From assembly GCA_934646845.1 (NCBI GenBank), contig CAKUEV010000105.1:1-6594 (forward strand): DNA of 6,594 nt. Reading direction: 5' to 3'. Below the pieces are notes generated by a model that searched no databases, was not told the DNA's origin, and saw only the letters and a list, made by a program, of their open reading frames with translations. Position 1 is the stretch's first letter. The number at the start of each line of letters is the position of its first letter. This DNA is from an uncultured Slackia sp. Its GTDB lineage: Bacteria > Actinomycetota > Coriobacteriia > Coriobacteriales > Eggerthellaceae. This document shows, piece by piece, positions 1 through 5,511 of this stretch. A program made the translations under genes and the position numbers.

Positions 1-1
1 G

Positions 2-1144
2 TCAATCCCGTATAACTTCTACGCGCTTGGCACTATCGTATTCGTGTTCTTCGTTGCATTCGTCGGTTTGGACTTTGGCCCCATGAAGAAGGCCGAAGAG
101 GCTGCCGCGAAGTATGGTTCCGCCGAGGCCGAGGAAGTTGCTGCCGCAAACCCAGGCAAGGTTATTACCAATCCCAACGAGGTCGAGGGCGATACGCGCC
201 TGAGCGTTGCCACTGAGCGCACTGCCGCCAAAATCGCCGCGAAGAATAACCCGCAGACCGCGCACGATTTGCCTGCGACCGTTATTGCGGAAGAGACTGA
301 GCTCGCCGAGGCGTTTGAGGCGAATAAGGCCGAAGCTCAGTTCAAGGGAATGGAAGTGTCCGAGAAGGGCAAGGTGTTCGACCTCGTTGTGCCTATTCTC
401 GTTCTGATCGTGTTCTCCATTTGGGGCATGCTGTATATGGGCGGCTTCTTCGAAGGCGTCGAGTTCGCGACCGCCGTTGGCGAGAATCCTGTTGCTGGCT
501 TGTGCATCGGTTCGTTCGTGGCGCTGGTCGTTGCTGCTGCTATGTATCTGCCTCGCGGCCTGTGCACGCTTCAGGGCTACATGGAAGGCGTCGCCGAAGG
601 CGTGCGCTCCATGGTTGGGGCCATTATGATCCTCGTGCTCGCTTGGTCGCTCGGCGGCGTATGCCGTTACATGATCGGTACGGGTCCGTTCGTGAGCGGC
701 TTCTTGAATGGCCTGGGCGTAAGCCTGGCTCTGCTGCCGTTCGCTATTTTCTTGGTTGCGGCATTCATCGGCTTTTCTATGGGCACGAGCTGGGGCACCA
801 TCGCGCTTATCCTGCCTATCGTCGTTGGCGTGTTTGACCCGAGCGATCCGCTGTTCTTGGTCGCCATCGGCGCGACTCTCGGCGGCGCGGTGTATGGCGA
901 CCATATCTCGCCGATTTCCGACACGACGATTCTTTCGTCTGCCGGCGCTGAGTGCAACCATATGGCGCACGTGTCAACGCAGATTCCGTACGCGTCTATC
1001 GTGTTCGTGTCGGGCGCTATTGGCTATGTCCTTGCGGGCATCATGGGCAGCCCGTGGATTCCGTTGGCCGTCACCATTGTGTTGGCGTGCGGCGGCTTCG
1101 TCGTAATCGCGAAGGTCATGAACAAGAAAGACGCTGCGGCGTAA
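2..1144 (+). CDS. NhaC-family Na+/H+ antiporter, C-terminal part (5' end outside the window)
   Basis: An integral membrane secondary transporter, expected to exchange Na+ for H+ across the cytoplasmic membrane. The frame is open from the first bases, so the start lies upstream; 380 residues are visible. The first about 22 residues form a membrane segment ending in DFGPM. A long Ala/Glu-rich hydrophilic loop follows (about residues 27-125), then several hydrophobic segments. The family-typical stretches are GFSMGTSWGTIALILPI (about 257-273) and GDHISPISDTTILSSAG (about 299-315), followed by CNHMAHVSTQIPYA. These Gly/Ser/Thr/Asp-rich motifs are characteristic of NhaC-like proteins. The protein ends in a short basic tail (KVMNKKDAAA). 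The stop is followed 10 bases later by a strong hairpin. The family also includes malate/lactate-coupled antiporters such as MleN, so the exact substrate cannot be read from sequence. Confidence 0.9.
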   Translation, partial: SIPYNFYALGTIVFVFFVAFVGLDFGPMKKAEEAAAKYGSAEAEEVAAANPGKVITNPNEVEGDTRLSVATERTAAKIAAKNNPQTAHDLPATVIAEETELAEAFEANKAEAQFKGMEVSEKGKVFDLVVPILVLIVFSIWGMLYMGGFFEGVEFATAVGENPVAGLCIGSFVALVVAAAMYLPRGLCTLQGYMEGVAEGVRSMVGAIMILVLAWSLGGVCRYMIGTGPFVSGFLNGLGVSLALLPFAIFLVAAFIGFSMGTSWGTIALILPIVVGVFDPSDPLFLVAIGATLGGAVYGDHISPISDTTILSSAGAECNHMAHVSTQIPYASIVFVSGAIGYVLAGIMGSPWIPLAVTIVLACGGFVVIAKVMNKKDAAA

Positions 1145-1154
1145 GAGTTCGATA

Positions 1155-1186
1155 CAGAAGAGGCCGGGTTCGCCCGGCCTCTTCTG
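1155..1186 (+). terminator. Hairpin terminator after the antiporter gene
   Basis: A perfect 14-bp inverted repeat, CAGAAGAGGCCGGG / CCCGGCCTCTTCTG, closes a TTCG tetraloop 10 bases after the stop codon. No clean T-tract follows, only a pyrimidine-rich 3' arm. It may therefore act as a GC-rich hairpin terminator of weak U-tract type, or as a 3'-end stabiliser. It could work in either direction between the convergent genes. Confidence 0.75.
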
Positions 1187-1192
1187 CTGTCC

Positions 1193-1311
1193 GGCTTCGG
1201 CTGCCTGACACGCGGCTTCGCTTCGGGCAGGTCCTGGCTCGCACGAACGTGCCACTGGCACGTTCGGCTCGTGCGGAATCTTGCGTATCCGCATGTCAGG
1301 CAGCCGAAGCC
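1193..1311. repeat. 119-bp nested palindromic intergenic element
   Basis: The outer arms are a perfect 18-bp inverted repeat, GGCTTCGGCTGCCTGACA (1193-1210) and TGTCAGGCAGCCGAAGCC (1294-1311). They are extended after one mismatch by GCGG (1212-1215) with CCGC (1289-1292). The centre is a second palindrome with perfect 11-bp arms, CGAACGTGCCA (1244-1254) and TGGCACGTTCG (1256-1266), and further pairing CGCA/TGCG across a bulge. The element fills almost the whole gap between two convergent genes. No target-site duplication is visible at its edges. It resembles a REP/MITE-like repeat or a large bidirectional terminator; which one cannot be decided from one copy. Confidence 0.7.
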
Positions 1312-1333
1312 TATATTGCCTATGCTGACGCAA

Positions 1334-2560
1334 TCATGCCCGCTGGTAGTCGATTCCGTCGAAGTAGCTGCGGAATTCTACATGGTGGCTGCTGTGGGGA
1401 CAGATGAATTTGTGAGCCGCCAGGAAATACTCGTCGGTCATCGCGGCGAGGTAGTCGACGACGATTTGGTGCGGCTCTTCCTTTCGGTAGGGCGCGTCGT
1501 CGTCGTAAAGGCGGCGCTGGCGCTCGATTTTTTCGATGTGGTGCTTGAAGAGCGGGGAGCTTTCGTTGTTCGCTTTTAAGTCGCGAAGCAGCTGTTCGTA
1601 GAGCTCCTCGAACATAGGACGAATTTCTTCTTCATAAATATCGCCCTGATCGCCGGCCAAATAGATGCGTTCATAGTTTTCGGCTTTTGCGGTTTTAAGC
1701 GCCGCGAAGGCGTCGTCGCTCATCTCGATATGGTCGCGAAGGTAGCTGTGCTCGACGATATCGACGGTAAGGTTATTAATGATTTCCGCATTCATGACTC
1801 CCATGGAGCCGGCGGTGAAATGTTTGTCTGATTCGAGTGCTCCCACGCCCATGGCATCTTGGCGGTCTTTGCCCACGTAGGCAATCATGTCGGAAATGCG
1901 CACTACGCAGCCCTCGAGCGTTGTCGGGCGCAGGTGTCCGATGGCCGACTCGTCGGTATAACACGCATTCATTTGAGCGTCGAAACCGTCGAAAGAGCGC
2001 GTGGTGCCCAGATAGAACGTTTTCTGGCTGCTCTCGCCGTTGTGGCACAGCACGCCGTCGAGCGTTTGCAGGCTTACGTTGCGAGCGTACAGATGGTCGA
2101 GCACGCGCGCGCTGTGGACGTTATGGTTGAAGTAGCGTCCCGTGTCGGCGTGGTAGAGGTCGTTCAAGATATGCTCGCCTGCATGTCCGAAGGGCGTGTG
2201 CCCCAAATCGTGGCCAAGGGCAATAGCTTCCGTGAGGTCTTCGTTGAGGCGCAGCATGCGTGCGATGGTGCGCGCGGTGCGGGCGACGAGCTGTACGTGC
2301 AGGCCCCGTCGCGAGATGTCGTCGTTGCGCACGAAACTGAACACCTGGGTTTTGCCCGCGTACCGGTTATAGGGCGGAACGTTGAGGATTTTGTCGATGT
2401 CTCGGCAGAATGGGGGGCGGTGCAGCCGTTGCGACATGTCTCGCTTGGGGTTGCGTCGTATAACGTCTTCGTTTTTGCAGCGATAGGGGCTGGAAATGCC
2501 TTTTTTGACGTCGGCATTCCATTGGTCGATGAACTCGGAAGAGAAATTGTTGTAAGCCAT
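1334..2560 (-). CDS. Deoxyguanosinetriphosphate triphosphohydrolase-like HD protein
   Basis: A 408-residue cytosolic metal-dependent HD phosphohydrolase of the dGTPase family, which hydrolyses dGTP or other dNTPs to the deoxynucleoside and triphosphate. The N-terminal region has the family pattern RPPFCRDIDKILNVPPYNRYAGKTQVF (about residues 48-74). The HD metal site is visible as H88 (RRGLHVQLV), H117-D118 in GHDLGHTPFGHAGE, with nearby H121 and H126, and D224 in RISDMIAYVGKDR. NHNVHSARV at about 146-154 is also typical. The length is normal for the shorter class II-like members. ATG is preceded by AAGGAG at 5 bases (2566-2571 on the complement). The gene stands alone, divergent from the riboswitch-symporter unit and convergent with the antiporter. 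The true nucleotide preference is not readable from sequence, so no gene symbol is assigned. Confidence 0.92.
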   Translation of the reverse strand: MAYNNFSSEFIDQWNADVKKGISSPYRCKNEDVIRRNPKRDMSQRLHRPPFCRDIDKILNVPPYNRYAGKTQVFSFVRNDDISRRGLHVQLVARTARTIARMLRLNEDLTEAIALGHDLGHTPFGHAGEHILNDLYHADTGRYFNHNVHSARVLDHLYARNVSLQTLDGVLCHNGESSQKTFYLGTTRSFDGFDAQMNACYTDESAIGHLRPTTLEGCVVRISDMIAYVGKDRQDAMGVGALESDKHFTAGSMGVMNAEIINNLTVDIVEHSYLRDHIEMSDDAFAALKTAKAENYERIYLAGDQGDIYEEEIRPMFEELYEQLLRDLKANNESSPLFKHHIEKIERQRRLYDDDAPYRKEEPHQIVVDYLAAMTDEYFLAAHKFICPHSSHHVEFRSYFDGIDYQRA

Positions 2561-2598
2561 GGCTGCTCCTTGGCTGCGTTTCGAAAATCAATATGCCG

Positions 2599-2604
2599 AG
2601 TATA
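2599..2604 (-). promoter_or_regulatory. Possible -10 box for the dGTPase gene
   Basis: On the minus strand this reads TATACT, one mismatch from TATAAT, about 40 bases upstream of the ATG. No convincing -35 hexamer is found at the usual spacing, because the region upstream is very GC-rich. This is a weak call. Confidence 0.3.
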
Positions 2605-2647
2605 CGACATCGGCGCGCGCAGGCCGCAGAGAGGCGAAAGGAGCTCT

Positions 2648-2669
2648 GAATGCGCGATTTCGTGCATTC
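2648..2669. promoter_or_regulatory. 22-bp dyad, operator-like
   Basis: GAATGCGCGA and TCGTGCATTC are inverted repeats separated by TT, with 9 of 10 positions symmetric. The site lies between the two divergent transcription units, upstream of the possible dGTPase promoter and about 100 bases upstream of the symporter promoter. It looks like a binding site for a dimeric repressor or activator, but no regulator is recognised. The rest of 2573-2745 shows no gene. Confidence 0.35.
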
Positions 2670-2746
2670 ATAGGCGGGTGCTTTCGATTGGACGGTCGCC
2701 GCTGTCAACCTTCTATGCTTCCTTGAAACCTTTTTGAAAAAAACTG

Positions 2747-2776
2747 TTCCACTGTAGCGTGCGATAGTGCTATAGT
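2747..2776 (+). promoter_or_regulatory. Extended -10 promoter for the riboswitch-symporter transcript
   Basis: TGC-TATAGT (2768-2776) is an extended -10 element with 5 of 6 matches to TATAAT. A poor -35 candidate, TTCCAC, lies at 2747-2752 with an 18-base spacer. The expected start is around 2783, just before the leader hairpin and well upstream of the glycine aptamer. An imperfect inverted repeat, CTGTAGC (2752-2758) and GCTATAG (2769-2775), overlaps the -10 and may add repressor control. Confidence 0.5.
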
Positions 2777-2786
2777 CTCCGTCAGC

Positions 2787-2849
2787 ACCTTGAGGGATTG
2801 AGGTTAGCCTTTTTCCTCTCTCTTGTCGCTCTTCTCAATCCTCCAAGGT
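2787..2849 (+). other. Long 5' leader hairpin upstream of the glycine aptamer
   Basis: ACCTTGAGGGATTGAG (2787-2802) pairs with CTCAATCCTCCAAGGT (2834-2849): 14 Watson-Crick pairs, one G-U pair and one A-C mismatch over 16 positions. The 31-base loop is pyrimidine-rich. It sits right at the predicted transcript 5' end. It is not part of the known aptamer, and no second glycine-binding core is visible here. A smaller potential stem, GTCTTG (2880-2885) with CGAGAC (2904-2909), lies between it and the aptamer. Confidence 0.55.
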
Positions 2850-2925
2850 TACAAGTGCATAGCGCCACCCCGTCGATACGTCTTGAATCGAAGCTTTCCC
2901 GGCCGAGACTGGACGCGTTAGGGGC

Positions 2926-3018
2926 CTCTGGAGAATCCCAATCATTTGGGTGCCGAAGGGGCAAGCGCCGCGAAACCCATGATCGCGCGGCGTGAAACTC
3001 TCAGGCAAAAGGACAGAG
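2926..3018 (+). ncRNA. Glycine riboswitch, single aptamer (gcvT type)
   Basis: The conserved core is clear: CTCTGGAGA at the 5' side, GCCGAAGGGGCAA in the middle (2952-2964), and GAAACTCTCAGGCAAAAGGA (2994-3013) at the 3' side. P1 pairs CTCT (2926-2929) with AGAG (3015-3018). The next helix pairs GAGA (2931-2934) with TCTC (2999-3002). CCC/GGG (2937-2939 and 2948-2950) closes one arm and GCCGCG/CGCGGC closes another. This matches the glycine-binding class that controls glycine cleavage and glycine transport genes. Only one aptamer is seen, so it is a singlet rather than the common tandem form. It lies in the leader of the Na+:glycine/alanine symporter. Confidence 0.93.
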
Positions 3019-3027
3019 CAGCTTCGC

Positions 3028-3084
3028 AGCTTGTTGCAGGTATTCGTGCATGCGTATTCCTGCAACAGCTCTTCTTCTGTTTTT
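3028..3084 (+). terminator. Riboswitch expression platform, putative terminator hairpin
   Basis: TGTTGCAGG (3032-3040) pairs perfectly with CCTGCAACA (3059-3067), extended by AGC/GCT across a one-base bulge. T5 follows at 3080-3084, about ten bases after the stem. The P1 3' strand AGAG of the aptamer, with the next C (3015-3019), can instead pair with GCTCT (3068-3072), and ACAG (3013-3016) can pair with CTGT (3077-3080) next to the T-run. Aptamer formation and a longer terminator base are therefore mutually exclusive. Whether glycine turns the gene on or off cannot be decided by eye. A second short palindrome, CGCTTTC-T-GAAAGCG, lies downstream at 3113-3127. Confidence 0.55.
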
Positions 3085-3176
3085 CATTTCTCCCTATATT
3101 CCAAGGCTCCTTCGCTTTCTGAAAGCGTGTCGCGCGCGGCGTTAGATAGTCGGACGTTTCGCGATGCGGAATGAAG

Positions 3177-3184
3177 AAAGGAAG
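3177..3184 (+). promoter_or_regulatory. Shine-Dalgarno site fixing the symporter start
   Basis: AAAGGAAG ends 4 bases before GTG at 3189, with its AGGAA core 5 bases away. The in-frame ATG at 3171 has only a weak GCGGA in front of it and would add six residues (MKKGRV) that are not typical of the family. The GTG start gives a protein beginning EQFFATVNSILVAIDDFIWG after its initiator, the usual AGCS N-terminus. Confidence 0.75.
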
Positions 3185-3188
3185 AGTT

Positions 3189-4670
3189 GTGGAACAGTTT
3201 TTCGCCACGGTGAACAGCATTTTGGTCGCCATCGACGATTTTATTTGGGGCGTGCCGCTTATGGTCCTCATTTTGGCCGGTGGCATTCTGCTGACCGTGC
3301 GCCTGCGCGGCCTGCAGTTTTCCAAGTTGCCCCGCGCGCTTCGCTACATGATGAAGAATGAAGAGGGCGATGACGCTCACGGCGAGGTGTCGAGCTTCGG
3401 CGCGCTGTGCACGGCGCTTTCGGCTACCATCGGCACCGGCAACATCGTGGGCGTTGCGACGGCTATCGTTGCCGGCGGCCCGGGCGCGATGTTCTGGATG
3501 TGGCTTGCCGCGTTGTTCGGAATGGCCACGAAGTATTCCGAGGGCCTGCTTGCGGTGAAGTATCGCAGCATTGACGAAGACGGCCATGTGCTCGGCGGCC
3601 CGTTCTATTACATCGAGCGCGGCATGAAGCAGCGTCTGCCCCAGATTTCCTGGCGTTGGCTCGCAAAGATCTTCGCGTTCTTCGGAATGTGCGTCGGCCT
3701 GTTCGGCATTGGTACCTTCACGCAGGTGAACTCCATCAACTCGGCTATCACCGGCTTCTTTGACCCGAACATGGCGCATACCGTGAGTCTGTTCGGCATG
3801 GAATACTCCCTCGCTACGGTTATCGGCTCGCTCATCGTCGCCATTTTCGTTGGCCTGGTTGTCATTGGCGGCCTGAAGCGCATTTCGAGCGTCGCTCAGA
3901 AGATCATTCCCGTTATGGTGGTCATCTATGTGGGCTTCTCTCTGGTGCTCATCGCGGTGAACATCACCGCTCTGCCCGATGCGCTGGTCACGATTGTCGA
4001 GAGCGCGTTTGGCCTGCGTGCCGCCGCTGGTGGCGCTCTGGGTGCGATTATCATTGCTATGCAGAAGGGCATCGCGCGCGGTATCTTCTCCAATGAGGCT
4101 GGCCTCGGTTCTGCTCCTATTGCCGCCGCCGCTGCCCAGACCAAAGAGCCTGTGCGTCAGGGCCTGGTTTCTATGACGGGCACCTTCCTGGATACGATTA
4201 TCGTGTGCTCCATGACCGGCTTGGCCCTTGTGATGACGGGCGCGTATCAGATTCCCGGCCTTGAGGGCGCAGCCGTTACCACCGCTGCATTCCAGGCTGG
4301 CTTGCCGTTCATTCCCGGCGAGGCCGTGAGCTTCGTGCTCATGATTTGCCTGGCGCTGTTCGGCTTCACCACCATTCTGGGCTGGGACTACTATGGCGAG
4401 CGCTGCCTCGAGTATTTCAGCAACGGCTCGAAGAAGGCCGTGAAGGTGTATCGCTGGGCTTATATCGCCTGCGTGTTCGCCGGCCCGTACATGACGGTTG
4501 CTGCCGTGTGGACCATCGCCGACATCTTCAACGCATGCATGGCTATTCCGAACATGATCGCCCTGATCGTGCTTTCGGGCGTGGTTGTTCGCGAGACCAA
4601 GGACTTCTTCAAGCGTCTTGAGGAAGCGAACGGCGACGAGGAGGCCATGGTTCCGTACAGGGCGCAGTAA
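3189..4670 (+). CDS. Sodium:alanine/glycine symporter (AGCS family)
   Basis: A cytoplasmic-membrane carrier that imports alanine or glycine with Na+. With the GTG start it has 493 residues, normal for the family, and about ten to eleven hydrophobic segments. The family signature GGPGAMFWMWLAALFG is complete at about 96-111. GALCTALSATIGTGNIVGVATA (71-92) is the conserved substrate/ion-binding segment just before it. Also typical are GIFSNEAGLGSAPIAAAAA (about 298-316) and FGFTTILGWDYYGERCLEY (about 391-409). The C-terminus is a charged cytosolic tail. The glycine riboswitch in its leader suggests that glycine is a physiological substrate and that transport responds to glycine level. An ATG at 3171 is the alternative start. 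No downstream gene is close, so it appears monocistronic. Confidence 0.95.
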   Translation: MEQFFATVNSILVAIDDFIWGVPLMVLILAGGILLTVRLRGLQFSKLPRALRYMMKNEEGDDAHGEVSSFGALCTALSATIGTGNIVGVATAIVAGGPGAMFWMWLAALFGMATKYSEGLLAVKYRSIDEDGHVLGGPFYYIERGMKQRLPQISWRWLAKIFAFFGMCVGLFGIGTFTQVNSINSAITGFFDPNMAHTVSLFGMEYSLATVIGSLIVAIFVGLVVIGGLKRISSVAQKIIPVMVVIYVGFSLVLIAVNITALPDALVTIVESAFGLRAAAGGALGAIIIAMQKGIARGIFSNEAGLGSAPIAAAAAQTKEPVRQGLVSMTGTFLDTIIVCSMTGLALVMTGAYQIPGLEGAAVTTAAFQAGLPFIPGEAVSFVLMICLALFGFTTILGWDYYGERCLEYFSNGSKKAVKVYRWAYIACVFAGPYMTVAAVWTIADIFNACMAIPNMIALIVLSGVVVRETKDFFKRLEEANGDEEAMVPYRAQ

Positions 4671-4795
4671 GAATCGATTTGCCCGATAGAGGCGGGCGAC
4701 GGCGAACCGATTGACTTCATTTGGAGTTATGGATCGCTGCCGCCCGCTCGTTTGAAGAAACTTCGAGCCAACGGCGCTTTCGGCGTTTGCAGCTT

Positions 4796-4801
4796 TATAA
4801 T
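4796..4801 (+). promoter_or_regulatory. Perfect TATAAT box upstream of folE
   Basis: TATAAT matches the -10 consensus exactly, but no -35 hexamer is recognisable at 16-18 bases spacing and no TGn extension is present. A start near 4808 would run into the terminator at 4818-4838 after only about 30 bases. It is either a chance match, a weak promoter, or the start of a short attenuated transcript. Confidence 0.35.
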
Positions 4802-4816
4802 ATCCCCCATGAACCG

Positions 4817-4838
4817 ACGCGCCTTCGGGCGCGTTTTT
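4817..4838 (+). terminator. Intrinsic terminator between the symporter gene and folE
   Basis: CGCGCC (4818-4823), a TTCG tetraloop and GGCGCG (4828-4833) are followed directly by TTTTT, with A4817-T4834 adding a pair. This is a textbook rho-independent terminator on the plus strand. It lies about 150 bases after the symporter stop and 28 bases before the folE start. The gap 4671-4816 contains no gene; GCCCG/CGGGC at 4681-4697 is only a weak hairpin. Confidence 0.9.
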
Positions 4839-4866
4839 GTTGTTTGCGGAAAGACGGGAACCAAAC

Positions 4867-5424
4867 GTGGTCGACCAGGAGAAAATCCAACAGGCTGTTC
4901 GCCTTTTGCTCGAGGGCATGGGGGAAGACGTTGAGCGCGAAGGGCTGCTCGAGACGCCTCAGCGCGTGGGGCGCATGTATGCCGAAATTTGCCGAGGCAT
5001 GGACGAATCGGCATCGGAGCATTTGTCTACGACGTTTTCCATCGACTCCGACGATATGGTCGTCGAGCGCGATATTCAGTTCTACTCGCTGTGCGAGCAC
5101 CACTTGCTTCCGTTTTATGGCAAGGTGCATCTCGCCTATATCCCCGACGGTCGCGTGACGGGGCTCTCGAAGCTCGCGCGCACGGTTGAGGTGTTCTCTC
5201 GACGCCTGCAGCTGCAGGAGCGATTGACTTCGCAAATCGCCGATGCACTCATGGACGATTTGAGCGCGAAGGGCGCTATCGTCATGGTCGAGGGCGAGCA
5301 CATGTGCATGTCGATGCGCGGTGTGAGCAAGCCGGGCGCTTCGACCGCAACGCTTGCAAAGCGTGGCGTTTTCGAAGGCAATCAGGCGCTGGTTGATGAA
5401 TTCTTCCGCCTGATTGGGAAATAG
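4867..5424 (+). CDS. folE: GTP cyclohydrolase I
   Basis: The first enzyme of tetrahydrofolate synthesis, converting GTP to 7,8-dihydroneopterin triphosphate and formate in the cytosol as a zinc-dependent homodecamer. With the GTG start it has 185 residues, typical of the bacterial FolE catalytic unit. LLETPQRVGRMY (27-38) is the standard N-terminal motif. The zinc ligands are seen as C76 and H79 in SLCEHHLLPFYGKVHLAYIP and C147 in GEHMCMSMRG, with H78 as the catalytic neighbour. GLSKLARTVEVFSRRLQLQERLT (99-121) is the conserved helix. The start is GTG at 4867 behind GGGAA at 6 bases. A TTG at 4837 is open in frame but sits in the T-tract of the terminator, so it is rejected. An HD protein gene and folB follow, giving a folate cluster. 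Confidence 0.95.
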   Translation: MVDQEKIQQAVRLLLEGMGEDVEREGLLETPQRVGRMYAEICRGMDESASEHLSTTFSIDSDDMVVERDIQFYSLCEHHLLPFYGKVHLAYIPDGRVTGLSKLARTVEVFSRRLQLQERLTSQIADALMDDLSAKGAIVMVEGEHMCMSMRGVSKPGASTATLAKRGVFEGNQALVDEFFRLIGK

Positions 5425-5447
5425 TCCGAGCGCATAGACCATCGATG

Positions 5448-5478
5448 AGCCTTGCTTTTTTGCGAGGCTTATTATTTT
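5448..5478 (+). terminator. Terminator-like hairpin between folE and the HD gene
   Basis: AGCCTTGC (5448-5455) and GCGAGGCT (5462-5469) pair over 8 bp with one T-G wobble, around a TTTTTT loop, and TATTATTTT follows. It begins 24 bases after the folE stop. It would reduce read-through into the HD-folB genes, so folE may be made in excess over them. No good promoter is visible in the 33 bases between it and the next start. Confidence 0.7.
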
Positions 5479-5511
5479 GATTGACTGAACGCATGAACCG
5501 GGGAGGCGAGT

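Noticed and set aside
2..970. A 322-codon minus-strand frame opposite the antiporter
   Set aside because: Shadow of the NhaC-like gene; low-complexity charged product.
1193..1311. An insertion sequence or a MITE with proven insertion
   Set aside because: No transposase and no target-site duplication at the edges; only the palindrome itself can be supported.
1334..2560. The dGTPase as part of an anti-phage defence system
   Set aside because: dGTPases can act in defence, but no toxin, nuclease, integrase or other defence gene is nearby, and the sequence looks like the housekeeping family.
1859..2737. A 292-codon plus-strand frame opposite the dGTPase gene
   Set aside because: The complementary strand encodes a clear dGTPase with its own ribosome site; this frame shows no domain.
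2783..2925. A second, upstream glycine aptamer forming a tandem riboswitch
   Set aside because: No GCCGAAG-like core or CTCAGGCAAAAGGAC-like 3' strand is present; only a simple hairpin is seen.
2992..3174. A 60-codon open frame overlapping the riboswitch
   Set aside because: It starts inside the conserved aptamer core and has no ribosome site; the RNA structure explains the sequence.
4802..4866. A tetrahydrofolate riboswitch in front of folE
   Set aside because: The leader is too short and holds only a TTCG-loop terminator; none of the conserved THF-binding sequence is visible.
3084..4919. A 611-codon open frame on the minus strand across the symporter gene
   Set aside because: It is the antisense of the symporter gene and the start of folE. 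The product is a His/Arg/Asn-rich, membrane-free sequence with no recognisable domain, as expected for the complement of GC-rich coding DNA.
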